This document shows positions 45,401 to 56,700 of a stretch of DNA of 64,000 bases, piece by piece. The position numbers and the translations under genes were made by a program. The notes under the pieces were generated by a model. That model saw only the letters and a list, made by a program, of their open reading frames with translations. It made no database searches and was not told the origin of the DNA. Position 1 is the stretch's first letter. Each line of letters starts with the position of its first letter. Where the stretch lies: positions 15,028,591 through 15,092,590 of the forward strand of contig OY720100.1 in assembly GCA_963082875.1 (NCBI GenBank). The letters run 5' to 3'. The stretch is from Corella eumyota. Taxonomy: Eukaryota; Chordata; Ascidiacea; Phlebobranchia; Corellidae.

Positions 45401-48400
45401 TTGTCATAGAATATCATTGTCCTGTCGGTCTCAGGGCCAGGGAAATTAGCTTTAAAAATATGTTGCTTTAAAGACCGCTGTCGACCTTCCACAAAATCTT
45501 CTGTTATAATTCCACCTTCATGAAGTCGTGTTTTAAGTTTGTCTCCGCGATTTTCGTACCATTCCCGAACTCTTAGTAAGTCTGTTACTGTAAAAAAATA
45601 CTTTAGTATATAATAAAATTGAAATAATAAATATGTTTACAAGAAAAAAAGCTAAAATCATTATTTGTTGTTTATACGCCACTTTTTTTTTTTAAGCTTA
45701 AATATTAATTTTAGATTTATAAAAAGTTGAGTTATTTATTTACGTTCATTGTTTCCATAAACAGATAACCTTGTGACCAGTCCATCAGGCATCAGATAAT
45801 TTGCATATTTCTCAAGTTTCGCTTTCTTATATAAAATTGTTTTTTTACCTGATGGACACCTGGAATTAGTTCATCAAAAAATATAAATTGAGATAAAAAT
45901 GTAAGACAAAAAAGCCTAGAGCGTAAAATAAAGTTAAACACTACATACATTTGAAAAGTTTGTCAATGTTAACTATTGTATGTGATATAAAAAGAAAGGT
46001 TTGGGTTTGGGTACCATGACATAATAAATTAAAAAATTTTTGTGTAAACATTATTAGTTGGTATGTTTTAAATTATGAATAGATTTTGTTATTATTTTCC
46101 GTTGCAAAGGTAGTATTTATTGTAAATCTTTTTATAACTATTATTTAGCATAAAAACCTGAACAAAAAATAGAAACAAGTAAATTTGTTTTTTTATTGCA
46201 ATTTACTCAAATTTTGTTACAAATTAAAAAAAAAACTTTTCAAGTAAAATTTTCTAATACCTTGTCTCATATTGTTTTGGAGTGATCTCTATCAATTGTG
46301 TCCAGGATGCGGGCATATCCAGATTCTTATCTTCCTCATTTTCTTGATCTTCGTCATCAAGGTCATATAACTCTTCCTCCACATCAGGGATCTCTAATTG
46401 TGTCTTGTCAGCTCCCACTAACATGTATTCCCATTTAGTGGTGTCGAATAAGTCAAATGACATATCCTAAATTAAAATTAAAAAAAAAATTGAAATTAAG
46501 TTAAAAATTGTATAAAACAAAGGGCAGATAGTTTTGAGGATTCATAATTTGGAATTTAAAAAAGGTATGTTCTTAATATAAAATAAAAACGGTATAAACA
46601 GGCAGCGTGTTGTAGTGGTCAGAACACTGGGCTCTTCTACATGAAGTCCTGGGTTCAATCTTTACTGCTTTCATGCTACTGAACCTTTGAGGAAGGTGCC
46701 ATAAACGGTATAAATAAAAACGGTATAAACAGGCAGCGTGGTGTAATGGTCAGAACATTTGGCTTCACTATGTGAGGTCCTGGGTTCGATCCTCACTGCT
46801 TTCAAGCTGACGAACCTTTAATAAAAGTGCTATAAACAGTATAAACCTCTGCTAAGTCAATACTTATTCAGCAGCAAAATTATCAACGGTTTAACAAGTT
46901 AATGAACATAACTTAGCTAGGATAAAAAAATTAAAATATGTGACGTTGTCGTTTTATTTTAAAGCACTATTGTTGTATTTGATTACCTTGCAACCATTAG
47001 AACAGTCCTGCATGTTTGACCAATAATTTGTTGCATTCCAAACACTTTCTATACCAAGAAAACTTGAACTGCTTGGAGAATACGACCTGCCTAATAAAAA
47101 CAACAAATTTAAAAATATAAAAAATAAATATATTTTATAAGAATAAAACAAATATGTTATCAGAATAAAAATCTAACCAGTAAAGGGTTCAATAAAGAAG
47201 TCCTCCGCAACTTCTCTCTTTCCACCTCTGATTAAAATCCAAGCGTGGACTCGAAGTCCGTATAACAAGTCAGGTGCTGGCTTCTCCAATTCCTGTGAAA
47301 TGTAAACAATATTTGTTACAATTCCTACAACATTTAACAAGGTTTTAAATAAGCGGCAGCATATCGTTGTGGTAAGGACACTTGTCCCCACTACATGGCG
47401 TCCTGGGTTTGATGCCAACATTTAATCAGCACCTTATCGACAAGTATAATCAATAATATTCCAAACTGCCTAAGGCAACTCAAGACTGGGTCTTGGTAAC
47501 TGATGTTACTCTATGTTAAGGTCGTGAAAACGGCCTGTGAAAACGACCTTCCCAAATCGAGAAAAAATAACTTTGAAAAACAAGAAATTTTCACAAAATT
47601 TAACAAGGTTTCAGATTTTTTTTACAACAATTTATGATTAAAAATTTTAAACATAATTGTTAAGCTTTTTTTTTTATTTTACAGCAATTCTTTCTTCCTC
47701 TTCCAGTTTCTTTTTCTCTTCTTCTTCCTTCTCTTCTCTCTTTCTTCTCTCCTCCATTTTAATAATAAATTTACTTCTTAAATCTCTGGGGGGTTTAACT
47801 GCATACTTATGGACTACTTCTTTCTTCACGACTTCAGCTACCTAAAAAAATAAATTATCTAAAAATTTTTGAAAATAAAAAACGTTATCTAAAAAATATC
47901 AGTAGACTATAAAAAAGTTTTGATAATAAACTTACAAATTTTAAAAATCAGATCATTATTGTTCTGATTTTTAAATGTTTTTTAACAAAAATATATTACC
48001 TTTTCTTTCTCTTTAAGTAGTGGGCATATTTCTCTAGTCTCATCGCTTTGGCAAATTTCTTTTGTAGCATACCCACTAACTACATAAGCATCATAACCAG
48101 CTCCAATTAGTAATGAACACAAGATGTTGCTGAAATCAAAACAATTGCCTAAAACAAAATTAAATATTAAATATTTTTACCATAAGTCTTTGTTGTTATG
48201 TTTAAGTTAATTAATATTTGTAAAAATAGCTCATTTTATTAACGAATGATATCAATATACTGTCCTTTAATCCAAACAATACTTTGTAAATTAATATTAG
48301 TTAAGTGGCAAATGCATATGGTTTTAAAGGCCTTGGGTTTAAGTCGTAATAGAATTTTTATATTTAATATTCTTTGTGGAATTTGACTAAGCAAGTTAAT

Positions 48401-49705
48401 CAAATATATTGACTGAGCCCAAAACCAAATAGGATTTTCTAGGGACTTATTTTGTAAACTATACGTAACAATTCAATTGCCCTTACCTACTTGTTGTTTT
48501 AAAATAGTTGTAGGTGAAAATAGGTTAACAGGTAGCTCAGCAGGAGGGTTTAGTTGTTCCATGGTGATGTAGTCCGCAACAAACTCTGCACAACCTTCCC
48601 AATGATATAATTCTTTGTAAGATAATAAGGTGGGCCGTAATGTAGTGCAAACAAATTTCTGGTAAATGAAATTAAAAAAGTTTATACACTTATTAAAAAG
48701 CAAGTCATGTTATTAGTTGATTTTGAAACATAATAGTCAAACAACCTAAAGGGGGCATTTTTACTAATTAGGTTGTTTAAAATCACAATACATTAATTGT
48801 TATAATTTGGTCCAATAAAATATGCTTGTTATATTTCGGGGACCACAAACTAGAGTTTTTTGTTTTAAAGTTCTGTTAATTAGACATCGATAATTAAACC
48901 TCAATTTTTTAGAACATAAATATGCGATTAGCAAGTGTTTTTTTTATTAAAAAAAAAAATTTGAGTTTAATACCAAGGTTTCTTTATAACATTTTTATAT
49001 TTTTTTAAAGAATTTTAACCCCAAAAAATAATAGGCTTATAAAAATGTTACCTCCAAACCACATTCATTAAAAGGGTTCAAAAATAACGGTTTTCTGTCT
49101 CTGAACAAATGCACATATTGCCTTCTATAGTTTTCAGCATATTCAAGAATCAAGTTTTCCTTGTTTGTGTTTTCCTTGTAACTCTCTGGGTATTCTGAGT
49201 AGTCCGGTTTGTCTTTGACTTGTATCCTTAAATTAATGCAAAAACTTTTAAATAAATAGTATATAAATATTTTTTTTCACATTTATTTTTCCTTGATTTG
49301 GAAAGGTAGAATGCGCGATCTAAACAAAGAGTAACATCAGTTATCCCCCAGTCTCAAGTTGCCTTTGTCAGTTTAAGATATTATGAAATAAAATTTTCCA
49401 GTGAATAAGCTGCAGCATACCATTTATTATGCTTTACCTAAGGGCGCTACAGCATGAGACCAGTGGGGATCAAACCCAGTACCTTTTGTAGTAAAACCAA
49501 GTGACCACTACAATATGCTGCTAGATTTATTAGCAAATATTAAAAAACAGAATTGCCACTGTTAGTAATCGAGCTCAAAACCTTTTACTTACTTGACATC
49601 TACAGCTTGCTCATTGATTGTAATTCCTTCAAGTTCCTCTTTTAATTGTTCCACTTCTTCCTGGACTTTCTCTTCAGCCTGTTCATCTTCCGGAATAATG
49701 TCCAT
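42404..49705 (-). CDS. DRC7: dynein regulatory complex subunit 7 (CCDC135 / lobo), complete, 17 exons
   Basis: Exons in coding order: 49705-49593, 49226-49052, 48658-48487, 48148-48000, 47841-47683, 47292-47178, 47090-46987, 46466-46261, 45859-45744, 45587-45395, 45025-44869, 44650-44435, 44252-44163, 43969-43835, 43547-43353, 42819-42680, 42485-42404; 838 residues (human 874). Stretches closely matching human DRC7 include FVCTTLRPTLLSYKELYHWE, VGNCFDFSNILCSLLIGAGY (Cys156, transglutaminase-like region), LLYGLRVHAWIL, FFIEPFTG, FLGIESVWN, KWEYMLVGADKTQL, KLEKYANYLMPDGLVTRL, DYLAPFLAQIG and SEAMFRIHILELRLN. Exon 5 encodes a Lys/Glu coiled coil. DRC7 is an axonemal nexin-link component controlling ciliary and sperm motility. 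It is head-to-head with the F-box gene. Intron 15 carries a SINE-A beside the exon 15 donor. Confidence 0.95.
42843..42945 (-). mobile_element. SINE-A, partial
   Basis: DRC7 intron 15. Tail and last third of the body, old and diverged. Confidence 0.6.
43052..43335 (+). mobile_element. SINE-A, full length
   Basis: DRC7 intron 15, antisense to the gene, with its A-rich tail 17 bases from the exon 15 donor. The GTGGTGTAG/CTACACCAC inverted repeat is perfect. Confidence 0.88.
44709..44822 (-). mobile_element. SINE-A, internally deleted
   Basis: DRC7 intron 11. Body 3' part joined directly to the outer head; about 170 bases missing in the middle. Confidence 0.65.
46600..46890 (+). mobile_element. 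SINE-A head dimer
   Basis: Two heads in tandem: one from 46600 to about 46715, a second from about 46732 to 46890. ATAAAAACGGTATAAACAGG precedes each head, suggesting a tandem duplication or a second insertion at the same sequence. DRC7 intron 7. Confidence 0.75.
47353..47572 (+). mobile_element. SINE-A, internally deleted
   Basis: DRC7 intron 5. Lacks the TAGCGCC hairpin region between head and CAGCAC; the tail is degraded. Confidence 0.75.
49271..49525 (-). mobile_element. SINE-A, diverged
   Basis: DRC7 intron 1; short gap in the CAGCAGGAG region. Confidence 0.78.
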
Positions 49706-50198
49706 TTTTGATGTCCTTTGATCTTATGAAGGACCAAAATATTTATAGTTTATTTTCAAAATTCTGATTTTAAAGATATTTTAAGTGTTTTAAGACAATA
49801 ATATAGAAAGCTCAATTGTATATTTAATACCACATGTTATTGAGCTTTTAACATTAAAATTTCCTTCCAAAAATGATCTAAAATAACCTTTTTATAAGCT
49901 GTAAACTAAAAGTTTATTTTGATCTAGATAGCTTATGTGTTGCTAGGTTACTTTTCAAATCGACTTTATCCTCTATAATTATGGTTCGGCAATTACCTAT
50001 TACTTGTAATTATCTTAAATTTGATATTTTTTTAACTAATTATATAATAAGAAATTTACAAATTAATTATAATTAATATTAATGTTTTTTTTGCAATTTT
50101 AAATTATATAATCGTTTTGTAATCACGTGAATGTTTTGTGCATTGTCATGTGACGTTTTTAGGGGATTCACCTTTGCACAATAACACTGAACGTAAAT

Positions 50199-50664
50199 AG
50201 GGTGTGGGTAAAACCCGGATATCCACGGATATTTTTGTGTCTATTGTTACGTAACAGTACTGTATCACGGATATTTTTATATCGGTTAATATATAGTTAA
50301 ACTGTATCACGGATATTTTTGTATCGATACAGTTTTACTGTATATTAACCAATACAAAAATATCCGTGATACAGTTTTACTATATATTAACCGATATAAA
50401 AATATCCGAGATACAGTTTTACTATATATTAACCGATACAAAAATATCCGTGATACAGTTTAACTATATATTAACCGATACAAAAAAAATAAATACATGT
50501 TATTTGCAGGTTTTAATTTAGTAATTAGTACCAAAACATAAATTATAGTCAAGTTTTACTGTAATAAACAGTTTAAAAATATTTAGGACATTTAATTTTG
50601 AGCGTAATTGCCCATAAAAAAGTATCCGGCAATATCCATAAGGATCCGGGTTTTACCAACTGCC
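50199..50664. mobile_element. hAT-like MITE with inverted tandem core
   Basis: The ends are imperfect inverted repeats sharing GGTAAAACCCGGAT (near 50207) and its complement ATCCGGGTTTTACC (to 50657). Identical 8-base flanks ACGTAAAT at 50191-50198 and 50665-50672 are a target-site duplication of hAT length. The interior holds a 42-base unit (with ATCCGTGATACAG) repeated about 3.5 times to the right of an inversion centre at 50325/50326 and about twice in reverse to the left. There is no coding capacity. Confidence 0.8.
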
Positions 50665-50677
50665 ACGTAAATATAAA

Positions 50678-50695
50678 ATGAGTTACGAATACTAA
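50678..50695 (+). other. possible five-codon upstream ORF before the F-box gene
   Basis: ATG AGT TAC GAA TAC TAA lies between the MITE end and the main start at 50738. It matters only if transcription begins upstream of it. Confidence 0.3.
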
Positions 50696-50737
50696 CATCA
50701 AGATTCTGTAGAAAAACACAATTTTTTTAGTTAAAAA

Positions 50738-53700
50738 TGGTTGTCAAACTGCCAATTGAGGTAAATTTACTAACTTTTTAATAATATTATTAATAAAATA
50801 GGACGGCTGAAGTATTTGCTATTGTACAGTTGTAGATTTTTTATTTTTTAAGATTGTATTTTTTTCTATTATTTTTTAGATTTTGTCTTGTTTGATGGAG
50901 TATATGGATTTTTCCACCAGAAGAGAGGCAGCCTTAGTTTGTCATTCATGGTATATATATATATATATAAATTATAAAAAATCTGAAATTATTTTTTGTT
51001 ACACTTAAAATTGAGTATTAATTATGATATTTTTTCACCACTTAATGTTAAAATACTGGCAGCGTGGTGTAGTGGTAAGAACACTTGCTACACCAGACAT
51101 CAGGTCGTGGGTTCAATTCTTACTGATCTTTTGCTGTAGCGCCATTGAGTAAGGCGATATAATCGGTACGATCTCCTGCTGAGCCAGCACTTAATCAACA
51201 GCATAATTACCGGGCAATTATAGTCTCTATAATATCCCAAACTGCCACAGGCAACTCAAGACTGGTTCGGAGTAACTGATGTTACTCTATGTTTAAGTCG
51301 TGCATTTGACTTTCCCACATCGACGATAAAGATAAATACGAAAAAAAAATAAATAAATGTCTTTCTATCTTAAGGCTGTAAGGTTAACTTTTTTTTATTT
51401 ATAATTTGATGATTATATATACTTAAATTACAATTTACAATGCAGGTATGAAGCTAGTTTGAACCCAAAACTATTAAAAAACACCCAAATGACATTTGAC
51501 GCATCATTTCTACAAGATAGTAGATATATGGGCAAGAATGGAAAGCATATTTTACAAGGCTGTTTGTGCAAATCATCCACTATTCATATTCATAATTTGG
51601 ATGAAAATATTAATGCCAAGTACATATGTTTTTTTTAAAGAAAAAATTTACTAGAAAACAGTCTAATCATCAAAGTTATAAAGTTTATAAGGGTTAAAAT
51701 AGCCCATAAATCACATAATACCTTTTAAACTTTAAAACTATGTTTTTTATGTTGTTTTTCAAATTTTGTAAATAACAATTTTTTTTGTATTTTTTAGATT
51801 ATTTTTAAATTTGCACAAAAATGGAATGAAAATAATAGGACCTCACGTTGTTCATCTTTCATTAAAGAACGCGTCAATTTTGGAAGGAACTCTCTGTGCA
51901 ATATTAAAATACTGTGACAATTTAACAGTAAGTTTATTTCTTTTTTTACAGACATTTCTATGTAAATTATATCAATAAAATCAACATTAACAAAAATAAA
52001 AAAGCAATGCCTATGACCAGACATTATTAAAAGTACTGTAGGCATATATTTTTTTTATTTTGGTTTTTCGCGCATTAATGACAGTGAATAATACGATATA
52101 CAAATAATATTACAACAATGCATCGAGAAAAATGACAAAATCAATTTAATGATTTAAAACATGCCATAACTATTAATGTTTATATAAAGATTTTAAGTAT
52201 GGTATGGCATGGTCAAAAAAAACAACAATATTAATAACAATATTAAAAACAACAACATTAAACAGTTATAAAATTACTTTTCTTTATTATTACACAAAAT
52301 AAAACACAAATAATTTTTGTTTTTAGAGTTTAGATTTAACTGGTTGCAACTCTTTATTTATGGCAGCCGGTGATTCCTTATTTTCACAGAACTCCAAACC
52401 AAATTTATTCAAAAAAATAAAGCGTTTAAATTTATCCTCTTCACGGTACATGAACGACAAAGTAATTTGTCGAATGTTTGACTTATGTCCAGAACTTGAA
52501 TCTATTTCTCTTGGTTCAAACAATATGCTGTGCAAGTTAGTTACTTTTTTTATTTTTATTTAAATTTATTCTCTAGAAGTGCATGATGCTTTACCTGGAT
52601 TTTTTTGGGAACTGGATTTTTTTTCCAATTGGCTGATTACTATTAAATTGTGTGTCATAAAATGGTTGTAAAAACTGTTTGTCTATACACCACAAACTGC
52701 ATTTTGCATAGATATATATTGTTTGTTTTTTTATTAGAACCCATTACATCTATGTTTATATACTGTACAATACATGTTTATTTTATTAATCTTCGTTGAT
52801 TTATATTAGTTGTGTAAAAGTCTTTAAAATGTCATATTGTTATTTAATTCTTTGTATGGAATTTAATAAATAACTAATTTTAAAAATAACTAATTTATTT
52901 TTTCAAGAAAATTTTTTTTTTTTTTATATATAAATTTTTTTTTTTTTTTACTTTTAGTTCTATTGGAATTTCAAAATCTATATCTTTGACCTTTCTTGTG
53001 GTCCAGCAGATGATTGAACTTCATTCTTACAATTTAACTTCAATAGATTTTAGCAGAACTTCAATAATGTCTGAAGCATTATCCATGCTTGCATTCACTA
53101 AAGGACTTCAACTTAAAACTGTGATTTTGGAAAACTGCAAGTAAGTAAATTATTATTTTTTTTGTAATTTGTTTTTTTTTAAAACATATTTTATATTGTT
53201 TATAAAAATAGACTATTATTCTATTTTTGGTGTATTTTTGGGCAATATATCAAATTAAATTTTTGTAGTTCTTGTTCAAAATATCTTATTCTTTAATATC
53301 TTTTTAATGTGCCAGAAGTTACATATATGGAAAGACTTAATAACACTCTTTTACGTAACAGTAATTTTCAATTTGCACATTTTAGATGTTTAAATTAATT
53401 TATTTAATGCAATTTCCTGAATTGAGACAATACATTGTAAATATAATGTCATTGTGAAAAATGATTTAATAACAATAACAATTTTTATATATGCATTGTC
53501 ATTGCTGCAAAATCATTAAACAATTTTGCAAAACTGTTAATTTTTGTTTGGGCTAGTAATTTAAAAAAAAATTTAATATTTTGATATTATTATAATGTTT
53601 TTTTAAAGAAAAAAATATATATTAATATATTTGTAATTGGGTATCTCTAAACACTAATAGTGGATAATGTTGATATAATTAACATAATTGACGTAATAAA

Positions 53701-56700
53701 GTTACCATTATTGACTTAATTAAACCATACCCCTTTTTGTATGTATTTTTATTCTCGATGTGGGAAGGTCAATTTTGTGACTTAAACATAGAGTAACATC
53801 AGATACTCCGACCCAGTCTCGAGTTGCCTGTGACAGTTTGGAATATCATAGAGACTATAATTGCCTAGTAATTATGTTGCTGATTAAGTACTGGCTTAGA
53901 AGGAGTTTAAGCCTTTTATAGCGCCTTACTTCTGGGTTGCCCTAACTATATCATTTCTTTAATCTCCTACCTTGTTTTTTTTTAGTAATTAGCAGTTTTT
54001 AAAAGCAATGTATATACTAATAATATAACAAACTTAAGACTAAATATTATATTTTGAAAATTTTATTAATTTATAAAAACCAAATAATTACTTTTTTTAC
54101 TTTTTACAGAGAGCTAACTGACACCGGTGTAGTAGACCTTGTGAAGAACCACCTAAAGTTAGTTTATCTTGATATATCAGGATGCATAGGTTTGGGTGAT
54201 GGTGCAGTTTATGCGGTTTGCTGTAACTCTACTGAACTTCAAACCTTAAAACTGAAAAAATGCCAAAGTGTAAATTAAAATTTCTTTCACATTTTTATAT
54301 ACATTTTTTTATGTTTATTTATTCTCTATGTGGAAAGGTCGACTTTATGACCTTAACATAGGGTAACATTTGCCACCCTAAGTTGACTTCTTAAATTTGA
54401 CTTTAACTTTTGCAATTTGACTTTAACTTTTGGGTTAACTTTTGCAGTTAGGGATAATGTTGTTGGTTATAATTGTCGATAACCAATTTGCTGATTGGTT
54501 TGAAAAAACTAATTAAAAATTAAATTAAAAATTGCAAAAGGTAATAATAAGAAAATTTCCATTAACTTTTATTTTTTTTGTATATATCTTTATCCTTTAT
54601 GTGGGAAAGTGGAATGCGCGACTTAAACATAGAGTAACATCAGTTACTCTGACCCAGTTTTGAGTTGCCTGTGGCAGTTTGAGATATTATAGATAATAGT
54701 TGCCCGGTAATTATGCTGCTGATTAAGTATTGGCTCAGCAGGAGTTCATACCGTTTATAGCGCCTTACTCAAGGGCACTACAGCATGAGATCAGTGGGGA
54801 TTGAATCCACGACCTCATGTGTGGTGTAGCAAGTGTTCTTACCACTACACCACGCTGCCGGTTCATTATCTATCCTTTATAAATATAGAACAACTATTAA
54901 TTTATTAATATTTTAATGTTTTGTTTTCAGGTAACAGGTACTTCAATACAACATCTTCATGGCCTTTCCAAACTTCAACTCTTAGATATTTCTGAGAGTT
55001 TTAATATTAATATGGGAGCTCTTAGGAAGGGAATTCATCAGTTGGAAAATCTGAAAACATTGCAAATGAAGTAAATTAAAATAATTTTATATTTTTATAT
55101 GACCAGTACATTTAAGTATTAAATTTATTTTTAAGGTGTTGCAATCTATCAAAATTTGAGGAGTCATTTTTCCCAAATGAGTTTCCAGATATAACTATAA
55201 GGTAAAAAGTTAATGTTTTAAGTAAATTTAATTATAGTATTTTACTAATTATAACATATCAAAACATTAAAAAATTTAACTTGGTTTTCTAAAACAACGT
55301 CCAATACAACTTGAGATCATTGGTTTAATCTTTTCTGTTGGTCTAAAATCTTAATTAAAGGTTAATGACGGGCTATGTTACTGGATAAGTATATATATTA
55401 CTAAAAAAAACAATTTAAGCCATGGTTATATAAGTTATCCATTTTTGAGACTGTAAAGCTATTCTTTAACATTAGGGATAAATCAAAAAACTATTTATAT
55501 TATTTTGTCTTACTAACAAACTTAATGGTTTTAGTAATATTTCTGTCGATGTTGAATTATTGCCTCAAAGCTCAATTTTCACTTCTTTGACTCACTTGGA
55601 TATCGGTTCATCTCATTATGTTGATGATGTGGCATTGCAGGTGTGTGTTTTACTTCAGATATTTTTAAATTTCAAAACAATGTTCAAAATTGCCTGCATT
55701 TTTGAGAAATAATTTTTTAACCCTTATTTTTCTTGTATATATCTTTATTCTCGATGTGGAAAGGCCAATGCGCGACTTAAACATAGAGTAACATCAGTTA
55801 CTCCAACATAGTCTCGAGTTGCCTGTGGCAGTTTGGGATATTATATAAAATATAATTGCCCGATAATTATGCTGCTGATTAAGTGCTGGCTCAGCAGGAG
55901 TTTGTGCCGTTTATAGCACCTTACTCAAGGGCGCTACAGCATGAGATCAGTGGGGATTAAACCCACGACCTCATGTGTGGTGTAGCAAGTGTTCTTACCA
56001 CTGCCGGTTTTTGTTTATGCTTCTGAGAAAATGAATGTAATTTAATTTTCACAAGTATTTATAACTGTTTAGTAGGTTTTTAATCAAATGTTATTAAAAA
56101 AAATAGTTTTTTTCTTGTAAAGAAAGGCTTAAAAAGTGACTTTCTTTAATGACAACCAATTACACGTTAGGTTGTTTTATTTAAAAATGGGTTTACCTAA
56201 CACAATTTATTTTTTTTATCAGGCAGTGAATATTCACTTATTGAACCTGAAAACTTTGAAGTTGTCTTGGTGCTCAACTCTAACTGATAAGGGTCTACTT
56301 GGGATCGAAGCAAAGTCAGTTTTTATTGGAGGAGTCAATAATGCTGGCTCAAGTTTGAAAATTAATTTTATATTTTGTATTTTTTAAGTTTTTCTAAAGC
56401 CTGTATTTTATTTAAGTTAATAAAATGTTTGCTTTTTTCTAAATTTTTTTAATAAAAAGGAGTTATTCAGTTGCCTTTTTAATAAATGTAAGACAAAAAA
56501 TGTTACCTAAAATGCCTTAAAATTTTAGTTGCAAGCTTTGAATGTTTTTTATTTTTTGATTTCAGCTTCATTTTTGTCAAGTGGAAAGTATAGTAAACAG
56601 CATGGATTGGGAGGTCTAATAGAAAAACCTGGTGTTGATTTTGTGCTAGGTAAACTGGTTCAATTTAAAGCTAGTTTTGTAAATTTAAAATTTCTTTCGC

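Larger units (their letters stand above)
49706..50737. promoter_or_regulatory. head-to-head interval DRC7 / F-box gene, with an inserted MITE
   Basis: The 1032 bases separate the two start codons. The 466-base MITE at 50199-50664 fills nearly half of it, leaving 493 bases on the DRC7 side and 73 on the F-box side. CACGTG-like sites flank it (near 50124 and 50147). Bidirectional promoter activity is inferred from the arrangement. Confidence 0.5.

Noticed and set aside
54765-54862. tRNA gene (A and B boxes with good spacing)
   Set aside because: The acceptor arms do not pair, the D/anticodon region is replaced by a 9-bp inverted repeat, and the same sequence is the head of some 30 dispersed copies: a SINE, not a tRNA gene.
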